From positions 1 through 64,000 of the forward strand of contig NZ_NIBS01000013.1 in assembly GCF_002632465.1 (NCBI RefSeq): a DNA stretch of 64,000 nucleotides, in the 5' to 3' direction. The translations under genes were made by a program, and so were the position numbers. The notes below the pieces were generated by a model. It saw only the letters and a list, made by a program, of their open reading frames with translations, ran no database searches and was not told the DNA's origin. The stretch comes from Xenorhabdus budapestensis (GTDB taxonomy: Bacteria; Pseudomonadota; Gammaproteobacteria; Enterobacterales; Enterobacteriaceae). Numbering within the stretch: the first letter of the stretch is position 1; every line of letters begins with the position of its first letter. This document shows positions 38,397 through 50,333 of the stretch, one piece after another.

Positions 38397-39775
38397 TCTC
38401 ATTGACACTACAGCAACTGGCACAAATTACAGAAGGAACGTTACATTGCATTTCCGAACAGCAGGCTGCTACAGCTCAGATTCAATCTGTAGAAACTGAT
38501 AGCCGCAAAATAGCTCATGGTGATCTGTTCATTGCTTTAAAAGGGAAAAATTTTGATGCCCATAACTTCGCGACTGATGTTGCGAAACGGGGAGCAGGAG
38601 CATTATTGGTTAGCCGGCCTCTTGAGGTTGATTGTCCTCAAGTGATCGTGCGGGACACCCGTTTGGCAATGGGCAAACTGGCAAGCTGGGTTCGACAGCA
38701 AAGTAATGCGCGAGTTGTTGCATTGACCGGTTCTTCTGGCAAAACATCAGTGAAAGAGATGACCGCAGCGATCTTGCGTCAATGTGGTAATACGCTGTAT
38801 ACCGCGGGGAATTTCAATAACGATATCGGTGTGCCATTAACCCTGTTCAGACTCACACAGGAACATCAGTTTGCTGTGATTGAATTGGGCGCTAACCACA
38901 TTGGTGAAATTGCTTATGCCACTGAAATGGTATGTCCTGAAAGTGCACTGGTAAATAACCTGTTTTCTGCTCATCTGGAAGGATTTGGCTCGTTGGCGGG
39001 AGTTGCAAAAGCAAAAGGTGAAATTTTTGTAGGGCTTTCACCAACAGGAACCGCCATTATCAATCTGGAGAGCAATGACTGGCATAACTGGCAGCAGGAT
39101 ATCAGTGAGCAACAGACAGTATGGCGTTTTTCTATTACCCCGACAGCAGAAGCTGATTTTTACGCGACAGATATTCAAGAGCAGTTGTTGGAAACACATT
39201 TTTGCCTGCATACACCAATTGGAAGTCGTAACGTCATGTTACCGCTACCCGGCAAACATAATATTGCCAATGTGTTAGCCGCCAGTGCGCTGGCAATTTC
39301 AGTGGGCGCCTCCCTTGATGATATTTACGCTGGCCTAATGGAGCTGAAAGCTGTCCCGGGACGTTTATTCCCTGTTTATTTAGCCGAGGGAAAAATGGTA
39401 CTGGATGACACCTATAACGCCAATCCGGGTTCCATGATTGCCGCAGCGCAAGTGTTATCCCGGATGCCGGGCTATCGAGTGATGGTTGTCAGCGATATGG
39501 GTGAATTGGGAGAACAGGCGGTTGAGTGTCACCGTCAGGTTGGTGAAGCCATAGCATCTACAAACATCGATCAACTAATTAGCGTCGGACCTTTAAGTGT
39601 GCATATCTCTGATACAAGTGGTCGGGGGCAGCATTTTGCAAACAAGGCTGAATTAGTTGCAGCACTGCTTCCTTTACTGAAAAAACACGAAACGATTTCT
39701 GTATTAATTAAAGGTTCACGCAGTACCAAAATGGAAGAGGTAGTGAACTCATTGAAGGAGAACTTCCAATGTTAG
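38393..39775 (+). CDS. murF: UDP-MurNAc-tripeptide:D-Ala-D-Ala ligase
   Basis: Completes the UDP-MurNAc-pentapeptide. 460 aa, E. coli 452. ATP loop [20 protein letters not shown] near 107-126, [14 protein letters not shown] near 164-177, and [18 protein letters not shown] near 339-356. The ATGA overlap with murE and a seven-base overlap with mraY show tight translational coupling. Confidence 0.97.
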   Translation: MISLTLQQLAQITEGTLHCISEQQAATAQIQSVETDSRKIAHGDLFIALKGKNFDAHNFATDVAKRGAGALLVSRPLEVDCPQVIVRDTRLAMGKLASWVRQQSNARVVALTGSSGKTSVKEMTAAILRQCGNTLYTAGNFNNDIGVPLTLFRLTQEHQFAVIELGANHIGEIAYATEMVCPESALVNNLFSAHLEGFGSLAGVAKAKGEIFVGLSPTGTAIINLESNDWHNWQQDISEQQTVWRFSITPTAEADFYATDIQEQLLETHFCLHTPIGSRNVMLPLPGKHNIANVLAASALAISVGASLDDIYAGLMELKAVPGRLFPVYLAEGKMVLDDTYNANPGSMIAAAQVLSRMPGYRVMVVSDMGELGEQAVECHRQVGEAIASTNIDQLISVGPLSVHISDTSGRGQHFANKAELVAALLPLLKKHETISVLIKGSRSTKMEEVVNSLKENFQC

Positions 39776-40851
39776 TTTGGCTAGCCGAATATCTGGTTAA
39801 ATATTACACCGGTTTTAACGTCTTTTCCTATCTGACGTTCAGAGCCATTGTCGGCTTGCTGACTGCATTGTTTATTGCACTGTGGATGGGGCCAACTTTA
39901 ATTGCTTACCTGCAAAAATTACAGATTGGTCAGGTTGTGCGCAATGACGGGCCGGAATCTCATTTTAGTAAGCGCGGAACACCAACTATGGGCGGGTTGT
40001 TGATCCTGTTCTCCATTACCATTTCTGTTCTGTTATGGGCGCGTCTGGATAATCTTTACGTTTGGTGTGTACTGGTCGTTCTGCTGGGTTATGGCATCGT
40101 AGGATTCGTTGATGATTATCGAAAAGTTGTTCGTAAAGATACCAAGGGGCTGATTGCCCGCTGGAAATATTTCTGGCAGTCCGTATTGGCACTTGGCGTA
40201 GCATTTACAATGTACAGCATTGGTAAAGATACACCAGCGACACAACTGGTTGTGCCATTTTTCAAAGAGGTGATGCCGCAGCTTGGTCTGCTGTATATCC
40301 TGCTGACTTATTTTGTGATTGTAGGCACCAGTAATGCCGTTAACCTGACGGATGGTCTGGATGGATTGGCAATTATGCCAACAGTGCTTGTAGCAGCCGG
40401 CTTTGCATTGGTGGCGTGGGCGACAGGTAATGTTAATTTCGCTAACTATCTGCACATTCCATATTTAAGCCGTGCAGGTGAACTGGTGATTGTTTGTACT
40501 TCGATTGTCGGAGCAGGGCTGGGTTTCTTGTGGTTTAACACTTATCCGGCACAAGTATTTATGGGAGATGTTGGCTCATTGGCTTTGGGCGGGGCACTGG
40601 GAACTATTGCGGTATTACTGCGTCAGGAATTCCTGCTGGTCATTATGGGCGGAGTATTCGTTGTGGAAACTCTGTCTGTCATTTTGCAAGTTGGTTCGTT
40701 CAAGTTACGAGGACAACGTATTTTCCGTATGGCACCTATTCATCACCACTATGAACTGAAAGGCTGGCCAGAACCGCGGGTTATTGTGCGTTTTTGGATT
40801 ATTTCTTTGATGCTGGTGCTGATTGGTCTGGCAACATTAAAGGTACGTTAA
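39769..40851 (+). CDS. mraY: Phospho-MurNAc-pentapeptide transferase
   Basis: Polytopic inner membrane enzyme that makes lipid I from UDP-MurNAc-pentapeptide and undecaprenyl phosphate. 360 aa, like E. coli. Catalytic stretches DDYRKV near 115-120, [10 protein letters not shown] near 190-199 and [12 protein letters not shown] near 264-275. [12 protein letters not shown] lies near 324-335. About ten membrane helices are expected. Confidence 0.97.
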   Translation: MLVWLAEYLVKYYTGFNVFSYLTFRAIVGLLTALFIALWMGPTLIAYLQKLQIGQVVRNDGPESHFSKRGTPTMGGLLILFSITISVLLWARLDNLYVWCVLVVLLGYGIVGFVDDYRKVVRKDTKGLIARWKYFWQSVLALGVAFTMYSIGKDTPATQLVVPFFKEVMPQLGLLYILLTYFVIVGTSNAVNLTDGLDGLAIMPTVLVAAGFALVAWATGNVNFANYLHIPYLSRAGELVIVCTSIVGAGLGFLWFNTYPAQVFMGDVGSLALGGALGTIAVLLRQEFLLVIMGGVFVVETLSVILQVGSFKLRGQRIFRMAPIHHHYELKGWPEPRVIVRFWIISLMLVLIGLATLKVR

Positions 40852-40853
40852 TC

Positions 40854-42179
40854 ATGACTAGCTATATGGGCAAAAAAATCGTCATTGTTGGATTGGGCTT
40901 AACTGGCCTCTCTTGTGTCGATTTTTTCATAGCACGCGGTGTGATTCCACGTGTGATAGATACCCGTAGCGTGCCGCCGGGAATTGATAAGTTAGCTGAT
41001 AACGTTGAATGTCATACAGGCAGTTTCAATACACAATGGTTGATGGAAGCTGACTTAATTGTCTCCAGCCCGGGTATTGCACTGGCAACACCTGAATTGC
41101 GGGCAGCGGCTGACGCCGGGGTTGAAATTGTCGGAGATATTGAACTGTTTTGTCGTGAAGCAACAGCACCAATTGTGGCTATTACCGGTTCAAATGGCAA
41201 AAGCACAGTGACCAGTCTGGTTGGTGAGATGGCAAAAGAAGCGGGATGGCAAGTTGGGGTAGGTGGTAACATCGGCATCCCGGCTTTAGATCTGTTGAAG
41301 CCATCGTTTAAACAGTCATCGTGCCAGTTATATGTGCTGGAGCTTTCCAGTTTTCAGCTTGAGACGACTTACAGCCTGTGGGCAGCCGCAGCGACAGTGT
41401 TGAATGTCACTGAAGACCATATGGTTCGTTACCCTGAAGGGTTGGCACAATACAGTGCTGCAAAACTGCGTATCTATGATCAGGCAAAAGTATGTGTAGT
41501 GAATGCACAAGATGAGCTGACCCTGCCAATGGCAAGTAAAGATAGCCGTTGTATCAGTTTTGGGGTAGGCCATGGTGATTATCAACTTGATAGTGAACGT
41601 CAGCAATTGATCGTCAACCAACAACCACTGTTGTCCACACAAGAGATGTGTCTGACCGGGCAACATAACTACACCAACGGACTTGCAGCATTAGCACTGG
41701 CGGACGCTGTAGGTATACCTCGTGAGGCGAGCTTGCGGGCACTGCGAACATATCAGGGGTTGGCACATCGTTTTCAGGTAGTACACATGAGAAATGGTGT
41801 TCGTTGGGTAAACGACTCTAAAGCAACAAATGTAGGTAGTACTCAGGCTGCTCTGAGTGGCCTGACCCTGGAAGGTACACTTTATCTTTTAGTGGGTGGA
41901 GACGGAAAAGAGGCAGATTTCACGCCGCTCAGACCTTATATATTGGGGAATAACATTCGTCTTTACTGTTTTGGTCGTGATGGCAATCAGTTGGCACAAT
42001 TGCACCCGGAAATTTCCAGATTGACGGATACGATGGAACAGGCGATGCGGGAAATTGCACCGAAATTGATTGCCGGAGACATGGTGTTATTGTCACCGGC
42101 TTGTGCGAGTCTTGATCAGTTTCATGGTTTTGAACATCGGGGGTGTGAATTTGCCCGTTTGGCGGAGGAGCTAGGCTAA
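40854..42179 (+). CDS. murD: UDP-MurNAc-Ala:D-glutamate ligase
   Basis: Adds D-glutamate to UDP-MurNAc-L-alanine. 441 aa, E. coli 438. [17 protein letters not shown] near 10-26, ATP loop [20 protein letters not shown] near 110-129, and [17 protein letters not shown] near 414-430. ATG 40854 chosen by family N-terminus and position three bases after mraY; the frame is open upstream within mraY. Oddity: the normally strict VTEDHMDRYP reads [10 protein letters not shown], with Val at residue 191. Confidence 0.96.
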   Translation: MTSYMGKKIVIVGLGLTGLSCVDFFIARGVIPRVIDTRSVPPGIDKLADNVECHTGSFNTQWLMEADLIVSSPGIALATPELRAAADAGVEIVGDIELFCREATAPIVAITGSNGKSTVTSLVGEMAKEAGWQVGVGGNIGIPALDLLKPSFKQSSCQLYVLELSSFQLETTYSLWAAAATVLNVTEDHMVRYPEGLAQYSAAKLRIYDQAKVCVVNAQDELTLPMASKDSRCISFGVGHGDYQLDSERQQLIVNQQPLLSTQEMCLTGQHNYTNGLAALALADAVGIPREASLRALRTYQGLAHRFQVVHMRNGVRWVNDSKATNVGSTQAALSGLTLEGTLYLLVGGDGKEADFTPLRPYILGNNIRLYCFGRDGNQLAQLHPEISRLTDTMEQAMREIAPKLIAGDMVLLSPACASLDQFHGFEHRGCEFARLAEELG

Positions 42180-43372
42180 TGACCATTCCAGGCCTTGGTA
42201 AATTTAAAAATTGGCTGACGGATAATGTGGAGACAGATCCCACAGATATCGTCATGTATGATCGTACCCTGGTCTGGATGATATTTGGGTTAGCCGTGAT
42301 TGGTTTTGTGATGGTAACATCCGCCTCAATGCCGGTTGGTCAACGCCTTGCACAAGATCCATTTATCTTTGCACGTCGCGATGCAATTTATCTGATTCTG
42401 TCGTTTAGTTTGTCACTTATCACACTACGCATTCCGATGGAGTTTTGGCAACGTTACAGCAACGTCATGTTATTGGTCACGATCATGATGTTGATCCTGG
42501 TGCTGTTTGTTGGCAGCTCAGTTAATGGAGCATCACGTTGGGTAGCGATTGGCCCCCTGCGTATTCAGCCGGCGGAATTGTCGAAGTTATCGCTCTTTTG
42601 TTATCTCTCCAGTTATTTGGTGAGAAAAGTGGAAGAGGTGAGAAACAACTTCTGGGGGTTCTGTAAACCAATGGGGGTCATGATTGCGCTGGCTATCTTA
42701 CTGTTGGCACAGCCTGATCTGGGAACAGTGGTAGTGCTGTTTGTGACAACATTGGCTCTGCTATTTCTGGCGGGGGCAAAATTATGGCAATTCCTTGCCA
42801 TCATTGGCTGCGGGATCTTTGCTGTAGCCGTGTTGATTGTGGCTGAACCATACCGAGTGCGCCGGGTGACCTCTTTCCTGAACCCGTGGGATGATCCCTT
42901 CGGTAGCGGTTACCAGCTCACGCAATCCCTGATGGCATTTGGTCGTGGAGATTTTCTTGGGCAAGGGCTAGGGAACTCTGTTCAGAAGCTGGAATACCTG
43001 CCGGAAGCCCATACTGACTTTATTTTCTCTATTTTAGGAGAAGAATTAGGTTATTTGGGTGTGGTTTTAGTGTTGGCAATGGTATTCTTCGTCGCTTTCC
43101 GCGCAATGATGATTGGTCGCCGGGCATTACAGCTTGATCAGCGTTTTGCCGGTTTTCTGGCATGTGCCATTGGTATCTGGTTCAGCTTTCAGGCATTTAT
43201 CAATGTCGGCGCTGCCTCTGGAATGTTGCCGACGAAAGGGCTGACATTACCCCTTATCAGTTACGGTGGTTCGAGTTTGATCGTGATGTCAACAGCCATC
43301 GTTTTATTATTGCGAATTGACTATGAAGTGCGTCTGGCAAAAGCACAGGCGTTCGTAAGGAGCCCTAAATGA
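42179..43372 (+). CDS. ftsW: Peptidoglycan glycosyltransferase FtsW
   Basis: SEDS-family septal glycan polymerase, partner of FtsI. 397 aa, E. coli 414. About ten membrane segments. Family markers are [21 protein letters not shown] near 116-136, [16 protein letters not shown] near 275-290 and [15 protein letters not shown] near 353-367. One base overlaps murD and four overlap murG. Confidence 0.97.
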   Translation: MTIPGLGKFKNWLTDNVETDPTDIVMYDRTLVWMIFGLAVIGFVMVTSASMPVGQRLAQDPFIFARRDAIYLILSFSLSLITLRIPMEFWQRYSNVMLLVTIMMLILVLFVGSSVNGASRWVAIGPLRIQPAELSKLSLFCYLSSYLVRKVEEVRNNFWGFCKPMGVMIALAILLLAQPDLGTVVVLFVTTLALLFLAGAKLWQFLAIIGCGIFAVAVLIVAEPYRVRRVTSFLNPWDDPFGSGYQLTQSLMAFGRGDFLGQGLGNSVQKLEYLPEAHTDFIFSILGEELGYLGVVLVLAMVFFVAFRAMMIGRRALQLDQRFAGFLACAIGIWFSFQAFINVGAASGMLPTKGLTLPLISYGGSSLIVMSTAIVLLLRIDYEVRLAKAQAFVRSPK

Positions 43373-44454
43373 GTGGCAAAAACCGGCGGTTAATGGTAAT
43401 GGCAGGTGGTACTGGAGGCCATGTGTTTCCGGGATTGGCGGTTGCCCATTATTTAAAAGAACAGGGCTGGGATATTTGCTGGTTAGGAACGGCTGATCGT
43501 ATGGAGGCTGATTTAGTTCCGAAACATGGCATAGATATTGAATTTATCCAGATTTCGGGATTGCGGGGTAAAGGGATAAAAGCGCTGCTTGCCGCCCCTG
43601 TCAGAATTTTTAAGGCGATCCGGCAGGCTAAAGCAATTCTCCAACGCTATCAACCGGACGTGGTGCTGGGAATGGGCGGATATGTTTCGGGACCGGGCGG
43701 CATTGCAGCGTGGTTGTGCGGTATTCCGGTTGTTCTGCATGAGCAAAATGGTATTGCCGGATTAACTAACCGTTGGCTGGCGAAGATTGCGAAAACAGTC
43801 TTACAAGCATTTCCGGGAGCATTTCCTGAAGCACCTGTGGTTGGTAATCCGGTGCGTAAAGACGTATTGGCATTACCTGTGCCGGAAGAGCGCTTTGCAG
43901 GCAGACAAGGGCCTGTCCGCATGTTAGTTGTTGGGGGGAGTCAGGGGGCGAGGATCCTAAACCAGACTATGCCGGAAGTGGCCGCCCGCATGGGAGACAG
44001 CATTATTATATGGCATCAGGCCGGAAAAGGTGCGCAAGAAGAGACGCAGAAAAAATATGCGGACGCAGTCAACGCTGAATTCAAAGTGGCTGAGTTTATT
44101 GATGATATAGCACAGGCTTATGCGTGGGCCGATATCGTAGTATGTCGTTCCGGTGCATTGACCGTCAGTGAAGTGTCAGCAGCAGGATTACCCGCGATTT
44201 TTGTGCCATTCCAGCATAAAGATTGTCAGCAATACTGGAATGCCTTACCACTGGAGAAAGCAGGGGCGGCAAAGATACTCGAACAACCTCAATTTACGGC
44301 TGATGCTGTGGTGGAATTGCTGAAACAATGGCAGCGCCCGCAATTGCAGGAAATGGCGGAAAAAGCCCGTTCTGTTGCCATTATTAATGCAACTGAACAA
44401 GTGGCTGCGGCATTAATTGATACTGCCGAAAAATATTCAGGCCGTTCTAAATAG
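43369..44454 (+). CDS. murG: UDP-GlcNAc transferase MurG (lipid II synthase)
   Basis: Peripheral membrane GT28 enzyme that adds GlcNAc to lipid I. 361 aa, E. coli 355. [18 protein letters not shown] near 9-26, the lipid-facing loop [12 protein letters not shown] near 99-110, and the nucleotide site with [23 protein letters not shown] near 261-283. A gap of 61 bases to murC is one of the few in this cluster. Confidence 0.97.
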   Translation: MSGKNRRLMVMAGGTGGHVFPGLAVAHYLKEQGWDICWLGTADRMEADLVPKHGIDIEFIQISGLRGKGIKALLAAPVRIFKAIRQAKAILQRYQPDVVLGMGGYVSGPGGIAAWLCGIPVVLHEQNGIAGLTNRWLAKIAKTVLQAFPGAFPEAPVVGNPVRKDVLALPVPEERFAGRQGPVRMLVVGGSQGARILNQTMPEVAARMGDSIIIWHQAGKGAQEETQKKYADAVNAEFKVAEFIDDIAQAYAWADIVVCRSGALTVSEVSAAGLPAIFVPFQHKDCQQYWNALPLEKAGAAKILEQPQFTADAVVELLKQWQRPQLQEMAEKARSVAIINATEQVAAALIDTAEKYSGRSK

Positions 44455-44515
44455 TTCTATGTGTTCCGAATAACAGTAGAACAGTGATGTAAACATAACG
44501 AGTGAAGATTAAAAC

Positions 44516-45991
44516 GTGAATATACAACAGTTGGCGAAACTAAGAGCTTCAGTGCCTGAAATGAGAAAAGTCAGGCATATCCACTTTGTTGGCATCGGTG
44601 GTGCTGGCATGGGTGGTATCGCCGAGGTGTTGGCTAATGAAGGTTACCAAATAAGTGGTTCTGATCTGGCTCCCAATCCTGTTACACAACAGCTGATTGC
44701 TCTGGGAGCAACCATTTATTTTAATCACCGTGCGGAAAATGTGCGTAATGCCAGTGTCGTTGTTGCATCCACCGCAATTCCTGCTGACAACCCGGAAATT
44801 ATTGCTGCCCGTGAAGCACGCATTCCGGTTATCCGTCGTGCAGAAATGTTGGCAGAGCTGATGCGTTATCGACATGGGATTGCGATTGCAGGAACACATG
44901 GCAAAACCACGACAACGGCGATGATTGCAGGTATCTATGCTCAGGCTGGCCTTGATCCTACATTTGTCAATGGTGGATTAGTCAAAGCAGCGGGGACTCA
45001 TGCTCGTCTCGGTACTAGCCGTTACCTGATTGCAGAAGCGGATGAAAGCGATGCTTCTTTCCTGCATTTACAGCCTATGATGGCCGTTGTGACTAATATT
45101 GAGCCGGATCATATGGATACCTATCAGGGTGATTTTGAAAACCTGAAGCAAACATTTGTCAACTTCCTGCATAACTTGCCGTTTTACGGTCGCGCGGTGA
45201 TGTGTATTGATGATCCGGTTGTGAAGGAGTTAATTCCCCGCATCGGGCGTTATGTCACGACTTATGGCTTCAGCAAAGAGGCTGATGTTCGTATTACCCA
45301 TTATGAACAAAAAGGTGCTCAGGGCTTTTTCACTATCAGCCGTGAGAATTTGCCTGAACTTCATGTAATTCTGAATGCGCCTGGGCGGCATAACGCATTG
45401 AATGCCGCTGCTGCGGTTGCTGTTGCGACTGAAGAAGGAATTGATGATACCGCTATTCTGGCATCACTGGCTGAATTTCAGGGAACCGGTCGTCGTTTTG
45501 ATTTTCTTGGAGAATTTTCCCTCAGGAATATTAATGGCAAAGAAGGCGGTGTGATGTTGGTGGATGATTATGGCCATCACCCGACCGAAGTCGATGCCAC
45601 GATTAAAGCGGCACGAGCAGGTTGGCCAGATAAACGTGTTGTCATGGTATTCCAGCCTCATCGCTATACGAGGACGCGTGATCTATATGATGATTTTGCC
45701 AATGTTTTAAATCAGGTTGATGTTTTATTAATGCTGGATGTGTATTCGGCAGGAGAAACGTCGATTCCAGGGGCGGACAGTCGTTCCTTGTGCCGTACTA
45801 TCAGAAGTCGAGGGAAGTTAGACCCTATATTCGTGTCAGAACCGGAACAAATTTCGGTCATGTTGTCACAAATAATGGAAAACAACGACTTAGTATTAGT
45901 ACAGGGTGCCGGAAATATCGGTAAAATAGCGCGCAATTTGGCTGAAACAAAACTACAGCCATCTTTTAATGAGGGAGGACATCATGGTTGA
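44516..45991 (+). CDS. murC: UDP-MurNAc:L-alanine ligase
   Basis: First amino acid ligase of muropeptide synthesis. 491 aa, same as E. coli. [18 protein letters not shown] near 22-39, ATP loop [20 protein letters not shown] near 122-141, [14 protein letters not shown] near 173-186, and [14 protein letters not shown] near 346-359. GTG start. Its end overlaps the ddlB start by eight bases. Confidence 0.97.
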   Translation: MNIQQLAKLRASVPEMRKVRHIHFVGIGGAGMGGIAEVLANEGYQISGSDLAPNPVTQQLIALGATIYFNHRAENVRNASVVVASTAIPADNPEIIAAREARIPVIRRAEMLAELMRYRHGIAIAGTHGKTTTTAMIAGIYAQAGLDPTFVNGGLVKAAGTHARLGTSRYLIAEADESDASFLHLQPMMAVVTNIEPDHMDTYQGDFENLKQTFVNFLHNLPFYGRAVMCIDDPVVKELIPRIGRYVTTYGFSKEADVRITHYEQKGAQGFFTISRENLPELHVILNAPGRHNALNAAAAVAVATEEGIDDTAILASLAEFQGTGRRFDFLGEFSLRNINGKEGGVMLVDDYGHHPTEVDATIKAARAGWPDKRVVMVFQPHRYTRTRDLYDDFANVLNQVDVLLMLDVYSAGETSIPGADSRSLCRTIRSRGKLDPIFVSEPEQISVMLSQIMENNDLVLVQGAGNIGKIARNLAETKLQPSFNEGGHHG

Positions 45992-46904
45992 TAAGGTTGC
46001 TGTTCTATTGGGAGGAACTTCCGCTGAGCGTGAAGTTTCACTGCAATCGGGGCAAGCTGTTCTGGCTGGGTTGAGAGAAGCAGGCATTAATGCACACCCA
46101 GTCGATACAAAATACTTTGATGTGACTAAACTCAAAGAAGAAGGGTTCAGCAAAGTCTTTATTGCTCTGCATGGGCGTGGTGGAGAAGATGGTACATTGC
46201 AAGGTGTACTGGAATTTTTGCAGATCCCCTATACCGGTAGCGGTGTAATGGCATCCGCCTTATCAATGGATAAATTGCGCACAAAACAACTATGGCAGGC
46301 AGTTAATTTGCCTGTTCCTCCTTATGTCGTGATTAACTCGCAAAAATTTGAACAACTTAATGATTTTCGACTCAAAGAATATGTTCAAGAATTAGGGCTG
46401 CCGCTCATGGTGAAGCCAAATCTGGAAGGTTCCAGTGTCGGCATGACCAAAGTGAATGACTATTCAGAACTGCGTGGTGCATTGGAACTGGCGTTCCAAT
46501 ATGACGCAGATGTACTGGTTGAGACGTGGCTATTTGGCCCTGAGTATACAGTGGCATTTCTTGGTGATGAGATTCTTCCCTCCATTCGGATTCAGGCACC
46601 AGAAGTATTTTATGACTATGAGGCTAAATATGTTTCCAACGAAACGAAATATTTCTGTCCAAGTGGCTTGAGCGCAGAAAAAGAGCAGGAGTTGGCTGAT
46701 ATCGCATCAAAAGCCTATAAGGTGCTTGGCTGCTGTGGTTGGGGACGGGTTGATATTATGGATGATGGCAATGGTAATTTTTATTTATTAGAAGTGAACA
46801 CTTCTCCAGGTATGACGAGTCATAGCCTAGTGCCCATTGCTGCACGTCAGGCAGGCTTAAATTTTTCACAGTTAGTAGCGAGAATTCTGGAGCTGGCCGA
46901 TTGA
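45984..46904 (+). CDS. ddlB: D-alanine:D-alanine ligase B
   Basis: Makes D-Ala-D-Ala for MurF. 306 aa, as E. coli. ATP-grasp fold: [20 protein letters not shown] near 4-23, [14 protein letters not shown] near 62-75, [13 protein letters not shown] near 86-98 and [15 protein letters not shown] near 270-284. ATG 45984 lies inside the murC end, preceded by GAGGGAGG. The tail is joined to ftsQ by one base. Confidence 0.96.
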   Translation: MVDKVAVLLGGTSAEREVSLQSGQAVLAGLREAGINAHPVDTKYFDVTKLKEEGFSKVFIALHGRGGEDGTLQGVLEFLQIPYTGSGVMASALSMDKLRTKQLWQAVNLPVPPYVVINSQKFEQLNDFRLKEYVQELGLPLMVKPNLEGSSVGMTKVNDYSELRGALELAFQYDADVLVETWLFGPEYTVAFLGDEILPSIRIQAPEVFYDYEAKYVSNETKYFCPSGLSAEKEQELADIASKAYKVLGCCGWGRVDIMDDGNGNFYLLEVNTSPGMTSHSLVPIAARQAGLNFSQLVARILELAD

Positions 46905-46905
46905 T

Positions 46906-47712
46906 ATGTCACAGGCTGCCCGGAATACGCGGGAGATTGAAGTTAGAAGCTCCCGCCCCAGTAATGGTTATTATCTGACTGGGATCCTCTTCTTCTTGAT
47001 AGTGGTTGGCACTATCACATGGGGAAGCTGGATGACATTAGAGTGGATGAAGGATTCAGACAGGCTGCCACTTTCAAAATTGGTGTTAACCGGTGAGCGG
47101 CATTACACCACGAATGATGATGTCAGACAGGCCATTCTGTCACTGGGAACGCCTGAGACATTTATGACACAGGATGTGAATGTCATTCAGGAACAGATAG
47201 AGCAACTACCATGGATTCGGCAAGTCACTGTACGTAAACAATGGCCTGATGAACTGAAAATTCATCTGGTAGAATACGTGCCTTATGTGCGTTGGAATGA
47301 TACTCGCATGCTGGATGCAGAAGGAAGAGTGTTCAGTTTACCTATTGAGCGTAGTTCCGGGGGACGTTATCCCATGCTTTATGGCCCGGAAGGCAAAGAA
47401 AAAGTCGTATTGGCAGAATATCGCACAATGGCTGTACAGCTTGCTGCACATAAAATGAAATTGAAAGCAGTGATCATGACGGCGCGTAATTCCTGGCAAC
47501 TGGTACTGGATAATGATATCCGGTTGGAATTAGGCAATAAAGATCAGGAAGAACGAATTCAACGTTTTATTGAACTTTATCCTGTGTTGCAGAAAAACAC
47601 GGGAAAACGTGTGGCCTATGTGGACTTACGTTATGACAGTGGTGCTGCGGTAGGTTGGGCTCCTTTATTAACTGATGCGCCAGCTTTAATGAACGGGCAA
47701 GAAAATAAATAG
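46906..47712 (+). CDS. ftsQ: Cell division protein FtsQ
   Basis: Bitopic divisome scaffold. 268 aa, E. coli 276. Short cytoplasmic tail, membrane helix [20 protein letters not shown] near 21-40, POTRA domain with [20 protein letters not shown] near 55-74, then a beta domain ([20 protein letters not shown] near 107-126). FtsA follows after 35 bases. Confidence 0.95.
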   Translation: MSQAARNTREIEVRSSRPSNGYYLTGILFFLIVVGTITWGSWMTLEWMKDSDRLPLSKLVLTGERHYTTNDDVRQAILSLGTPETFMTQDVNVIQEQIEQLPWIRQVTVRKQWPDELKIHLVEYVPYVRWNDTRMLDAEGRVFSLPIERSSGGRYPMLYGPEGKEKVVLAEYRTMAVQLAAHKMKLKAVIMTARNSWQLVLDNDIRLELGNKDQEERIQRFIELYPVLQKNTGKRVAYVDLRYDSGAAVGWAPLLTDAPALMNGQENK

Positions 47713-47747
47713 TGACTGGCAATAATACAGAGACAGGCAGAATAACG

Positions 47748-49004
47748 ATGATCAAATCAACGGACAGAAAATTAGTAGTTGGCCTTGAAATCGGGACAGC
47801 AAAGGTATCTGCCCTGGTTGGTGAAATTCTGCCCGATGGTATGGTTAATATTATCGGAGTGGGAAGTTGTCCATCCCGCGGCATGGATAAAGGTGGTGTC
47901 AATGATCTTGAGTCAGTCGTTAAGTGCGTTCAGCGTGCGATTGACCAGGCTGAATTAATGGCAGATTGCCAAATATCTTCAGTTTATCTGGCGCTATCTG
48001 GCAAGCATATTAGTTGTCAGAATGAGATTGGTATGGTGCCAATTTCAGAAGAAGAAGTGACACAGGATGATGTGGACAGTGTAGTCCATACCGCCAAATC
48101 GGTTCGTGTTCGCGATGAACACCGTATTTTGCATGTAATCCCACAGGAATACGCTATCGATTATCAGGAAGGGATCAAAAACCCAGTTGGGCTTTCTGGC
48201 GTGCGGATGCAGGCCAAAGTTCATTTGATTACCTGTCATAACGACATGGCGAAAAACATTGTAAAAGCTGTTGAGCGTTGTGGCTTGAAAGTTGACCAGC
48301 TTATTTTTGCAGGATTAGCAGCAAGTTATGCTGTTTTGACAGAAGATGAACGTGAATTAGGTGTATGTGTCGTTGATATCGGCGGCGGAACGATGGATAT
48401 CGCTGTATATACTGGCGGTGCATTGCGTCATACCAAAGTGATCCCATATGCAGGAAATGTTGTTACCAGTGATATTGCCTATGCATTTGGTACACCTCCG
48501 AGTGATGCTGAAACCATCAAGGTGCGCCATGGTTGCGCGTTAGGTTCGATAGTCAGCAAGGATGAAAGCGTCGAAGTCCCAAGTGTGGGAGGGCGTCCTC
48601 CCCGTAGTTTGCAACGCCAGACATTGGCTGAGGTTATTGAGCCACGTTATACCGAACTGCTGAATTTAGTTAATGATGAAATTTTGCGATTGCAGGAGCA
48701 GTTGCGTCAGCAGGGAGTAAAACATCATCTGGCCGCAGGTATCGTTTTAACAGGCGGGGGTGCTCAAATAGATGGATTGGCCGAATGTGCTCAACGGGTA
48801 TTCCATACTCAAGTACGTATTGGTCGTCCTCTGAACATTACCGGCTTGACAGATTATGTGCAGGAGCCTTGCTACTCAACAGCAGTCGGGCTTCTGCATT
48901 ATGGCAAAGAATCTCACCTTGGCGGAGATTCTGATGCTGATAAAAGAACGTCAGTAGGCGGCTGGTTCAAAAAAGTCAGTAGCTGGCTGAGAAAAGAATT
49001 TTGA
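47748..49004 (+). CDS. ftsA: Cell division protein FtsA
   Basis: Actin-like protein that tethers FtsZ to the membrane. 418 aa, E. coli 420. VVGLEIGTAKVSALVGEI near 10-27 (phosphate 1), VVDIGGGTMDIAVYTGGAL near 206-224 (phosphate 2), GIVLTGGGAQIDGL near 331-344, and C-terminal amphipathic anchor VGGWFKKVSSWLRKEF. ATG 47748 fits the family start; the frame is open from 47712, where it overlaps ftsQ. Confidence 0.96.
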   Translation: MIKSTDRKLVVGLEIGTAKVSALVGEILPDGMVNIIGVGSCPSRGMDKGGVNDLESVVKCVQRAIDQAELMADCQISSVYLALSGKHISCQNEIGMVPISEEEVTQDDVDSVVHTAKSVRVRDEHRILHVIPQEYAIDYQEGIKNPVGLSGVRMQAKVHLITCHNDMAKNIVKAVERCGLKVDQLIFAGLAASYAVLTEDERELGVCVVDIGGGTMDIAVYTGGALRHTKVIPYAGNVVTSDIAYAFGTPPSDAETIKVRHGCALGSIVSKDESVEVPSVGGRPPRSLQRQTLAEVIEPRYTELLNLVNDEILRLQEQLRQQGVKHHLAAGIVLTGGGAQIDGLAECAQRVFHTQVRIGRPLNITGLTDYVQEPCYSTAVGLLHYGKESHLGGDSDADKRTSVGGWFKKVSSWLRKEF

Positions 49005-49070
49005 TTTTTTATACAGAGGCCGTGAAAATGATGCTGGCCTCGACATAAAGGCACAAAACGGAGAGAAATT

Positions 49071-50234
49071 ATGTTTGAACCACTGGAATTAACCAATGAC
49101 GCGGTGATTAAAGTCATCGGCGTCGGCGGTGGCGGCGGTAATGCTGTTGAGCATATGGTGCGTGAGCGTATTGAAGGTGTAGACTTCTTTGCGGTTAACA
49201 CTGATGCTCAAGCATTGCGCAAAACAGCTGTCGGTCAGACTATCCAGATTGGCAACGGCATTACAAAAGGATTAGGCGCTGGTGCAAACCCTGAAGTCGG
49301 TCGTACAGCGGCGGAAGAAGATCGCGAATCATTGCGTACTGCACTGGAAGGAGCCGACATGGTGTTTATCGCTGCCGGTATGGGCGGTGGTACAGGAACT
49401 GGTGCTGCTCCTGTTGTGGCTGAGATTGCCAAAGAACTTGGTATTTTGACTGTTGCTGTTGTTACCAAGCCATTTAATTTTGAAGGCAAGAAACGTATGG
49501 CCTTCGCGGAACAAGGTATCACTGAGCTGTCCAAACATGTGGACTCATTGATTACCATTCCAAATGACAAGTTACTGAAAGTATTAGGGCGTGGTATCTC
49601 CTTGTTGGATGCATTTGGTGCAGCCAATGACGTACTGAAAGGTGCGGTTCAGGGTATCGCTGAACTGATCACCCGCCCCGGATTGATGAATGTTGACTTC
49701 GCTGACGTTCGTACCGTGATGTCTGAAATGGGTTATGCCATGATGGGCTCAGGTATTGCACAAGGTGAAGATCGAGCAGAAGAAGCGGCTGAAATGGCCA
49801 TCTCCAGCCCATTGCTGGAAGATATTGATTTGTCCGGAGCGCGTGGTGTTCTGGTCAACATTACAGCAGGTTTTGATTTGCGTCTGGATGAATTTGAAAC
49901 GGTCGGTAATACCATCCGTGCATTTGCTTCTGACAATGCGACAGTGGTTATCGGTACGTCACTGGATCCAGATATGAATGATGAGCTGCGTGTCACTGTT
50001 GTGGCTACTGGTATTGGGATGGATAAACGTCCTGAAATTACGCTGGTGACTAACAACAAATCATCTCAATCAAATACATTGGATCGTCGTTACCAGCAGA
50101 TGCCTGGTGGAATGTCGTCATTGTCTGATGAGAATAAACCGGCTGCAAAAGTGGTCAATGATCAAAATACACAAACAAGTAAGGAACCTGATTATCTAGA
50201 TATTCCGGCATTTTTGCGCAAGCAGGCTGATTGA
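49071..50234 (+). CDS. ftsZ: Cell division GTPase FtsZ
   Basis: Tubulin-like protein that forms the Z ring. 387 aa, E. coli 383. [17 protein letters not shown] near 11-27, the GTP-binding [20 protein letters not shown] near 106-125 and the synergy-loop region [15 protein letters not shown] near 207-221. A variable linker ends in the conserved tail [12 protein letters not shown], which binds FtsA and ZipA. Confidence 0.98.
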   Translation: MFEPLELTNDAVIKVIGVGGGGGNAVEHMVRERIEGVDFFAVNTDAQALRKTAVGQTIQIGNGITKGLGAGANPEVGRTAAEEDRESLRTALEGADMVFIAAGMGGGTGTGAAPVVAEIAKELGILTVAVVTKPFNFEGKKRMAFAEQGITELSKHVDSLITIPNDKLLKVLGRGISLLDAFGAANDVLKGAVQGIAELITRPGLMNVDFADVRTVMSEMGYAMMGSGIAQGEDRAEEAAEMAISSPLLEDIDLSGARGVLVNITAGFDLRLDEFETVGNTIRAFASDNATVVIGTSLDPDMNDELRVTVVATGIGMDKRPEITLVTNNKSSQSNTLDRRYQQMPGGMSSLSDENKPAAKVVNDQNTQTSKEPDYLDIPAFLRKQAD

Positions 50235-50276
50235 TAGCTAAAAAATTGGTTTCTCCGCTTTTTGTGCTAAAATATT

Positions 50277-50307
50277 CTGCCAATCATATTTTATAGTGGT
50301 TGGCAGG
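50277..50307 (+). promoter_or_regulatory. Hairpin in the lpxC leader
   Basis: CTGCCAA and TTGGCAG pair around an AT-rich 17-base loop, 27 bases ahead of lpxC. TAAAAT at about 50268 could be a -10 element for a separate lpxC promoter. There is no T run, so the hairpin is not a simple terminator. Confidence 0.4.
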
Positions 50308-50333
50308 ATCGGTAACATTGCGAGATATAAACG

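Noticed and set aside
40794-40853. Longer murD start inside mraY
   Set aside because: The 20 extra residues are the mraY C-terminus in another frame and match no MurD.
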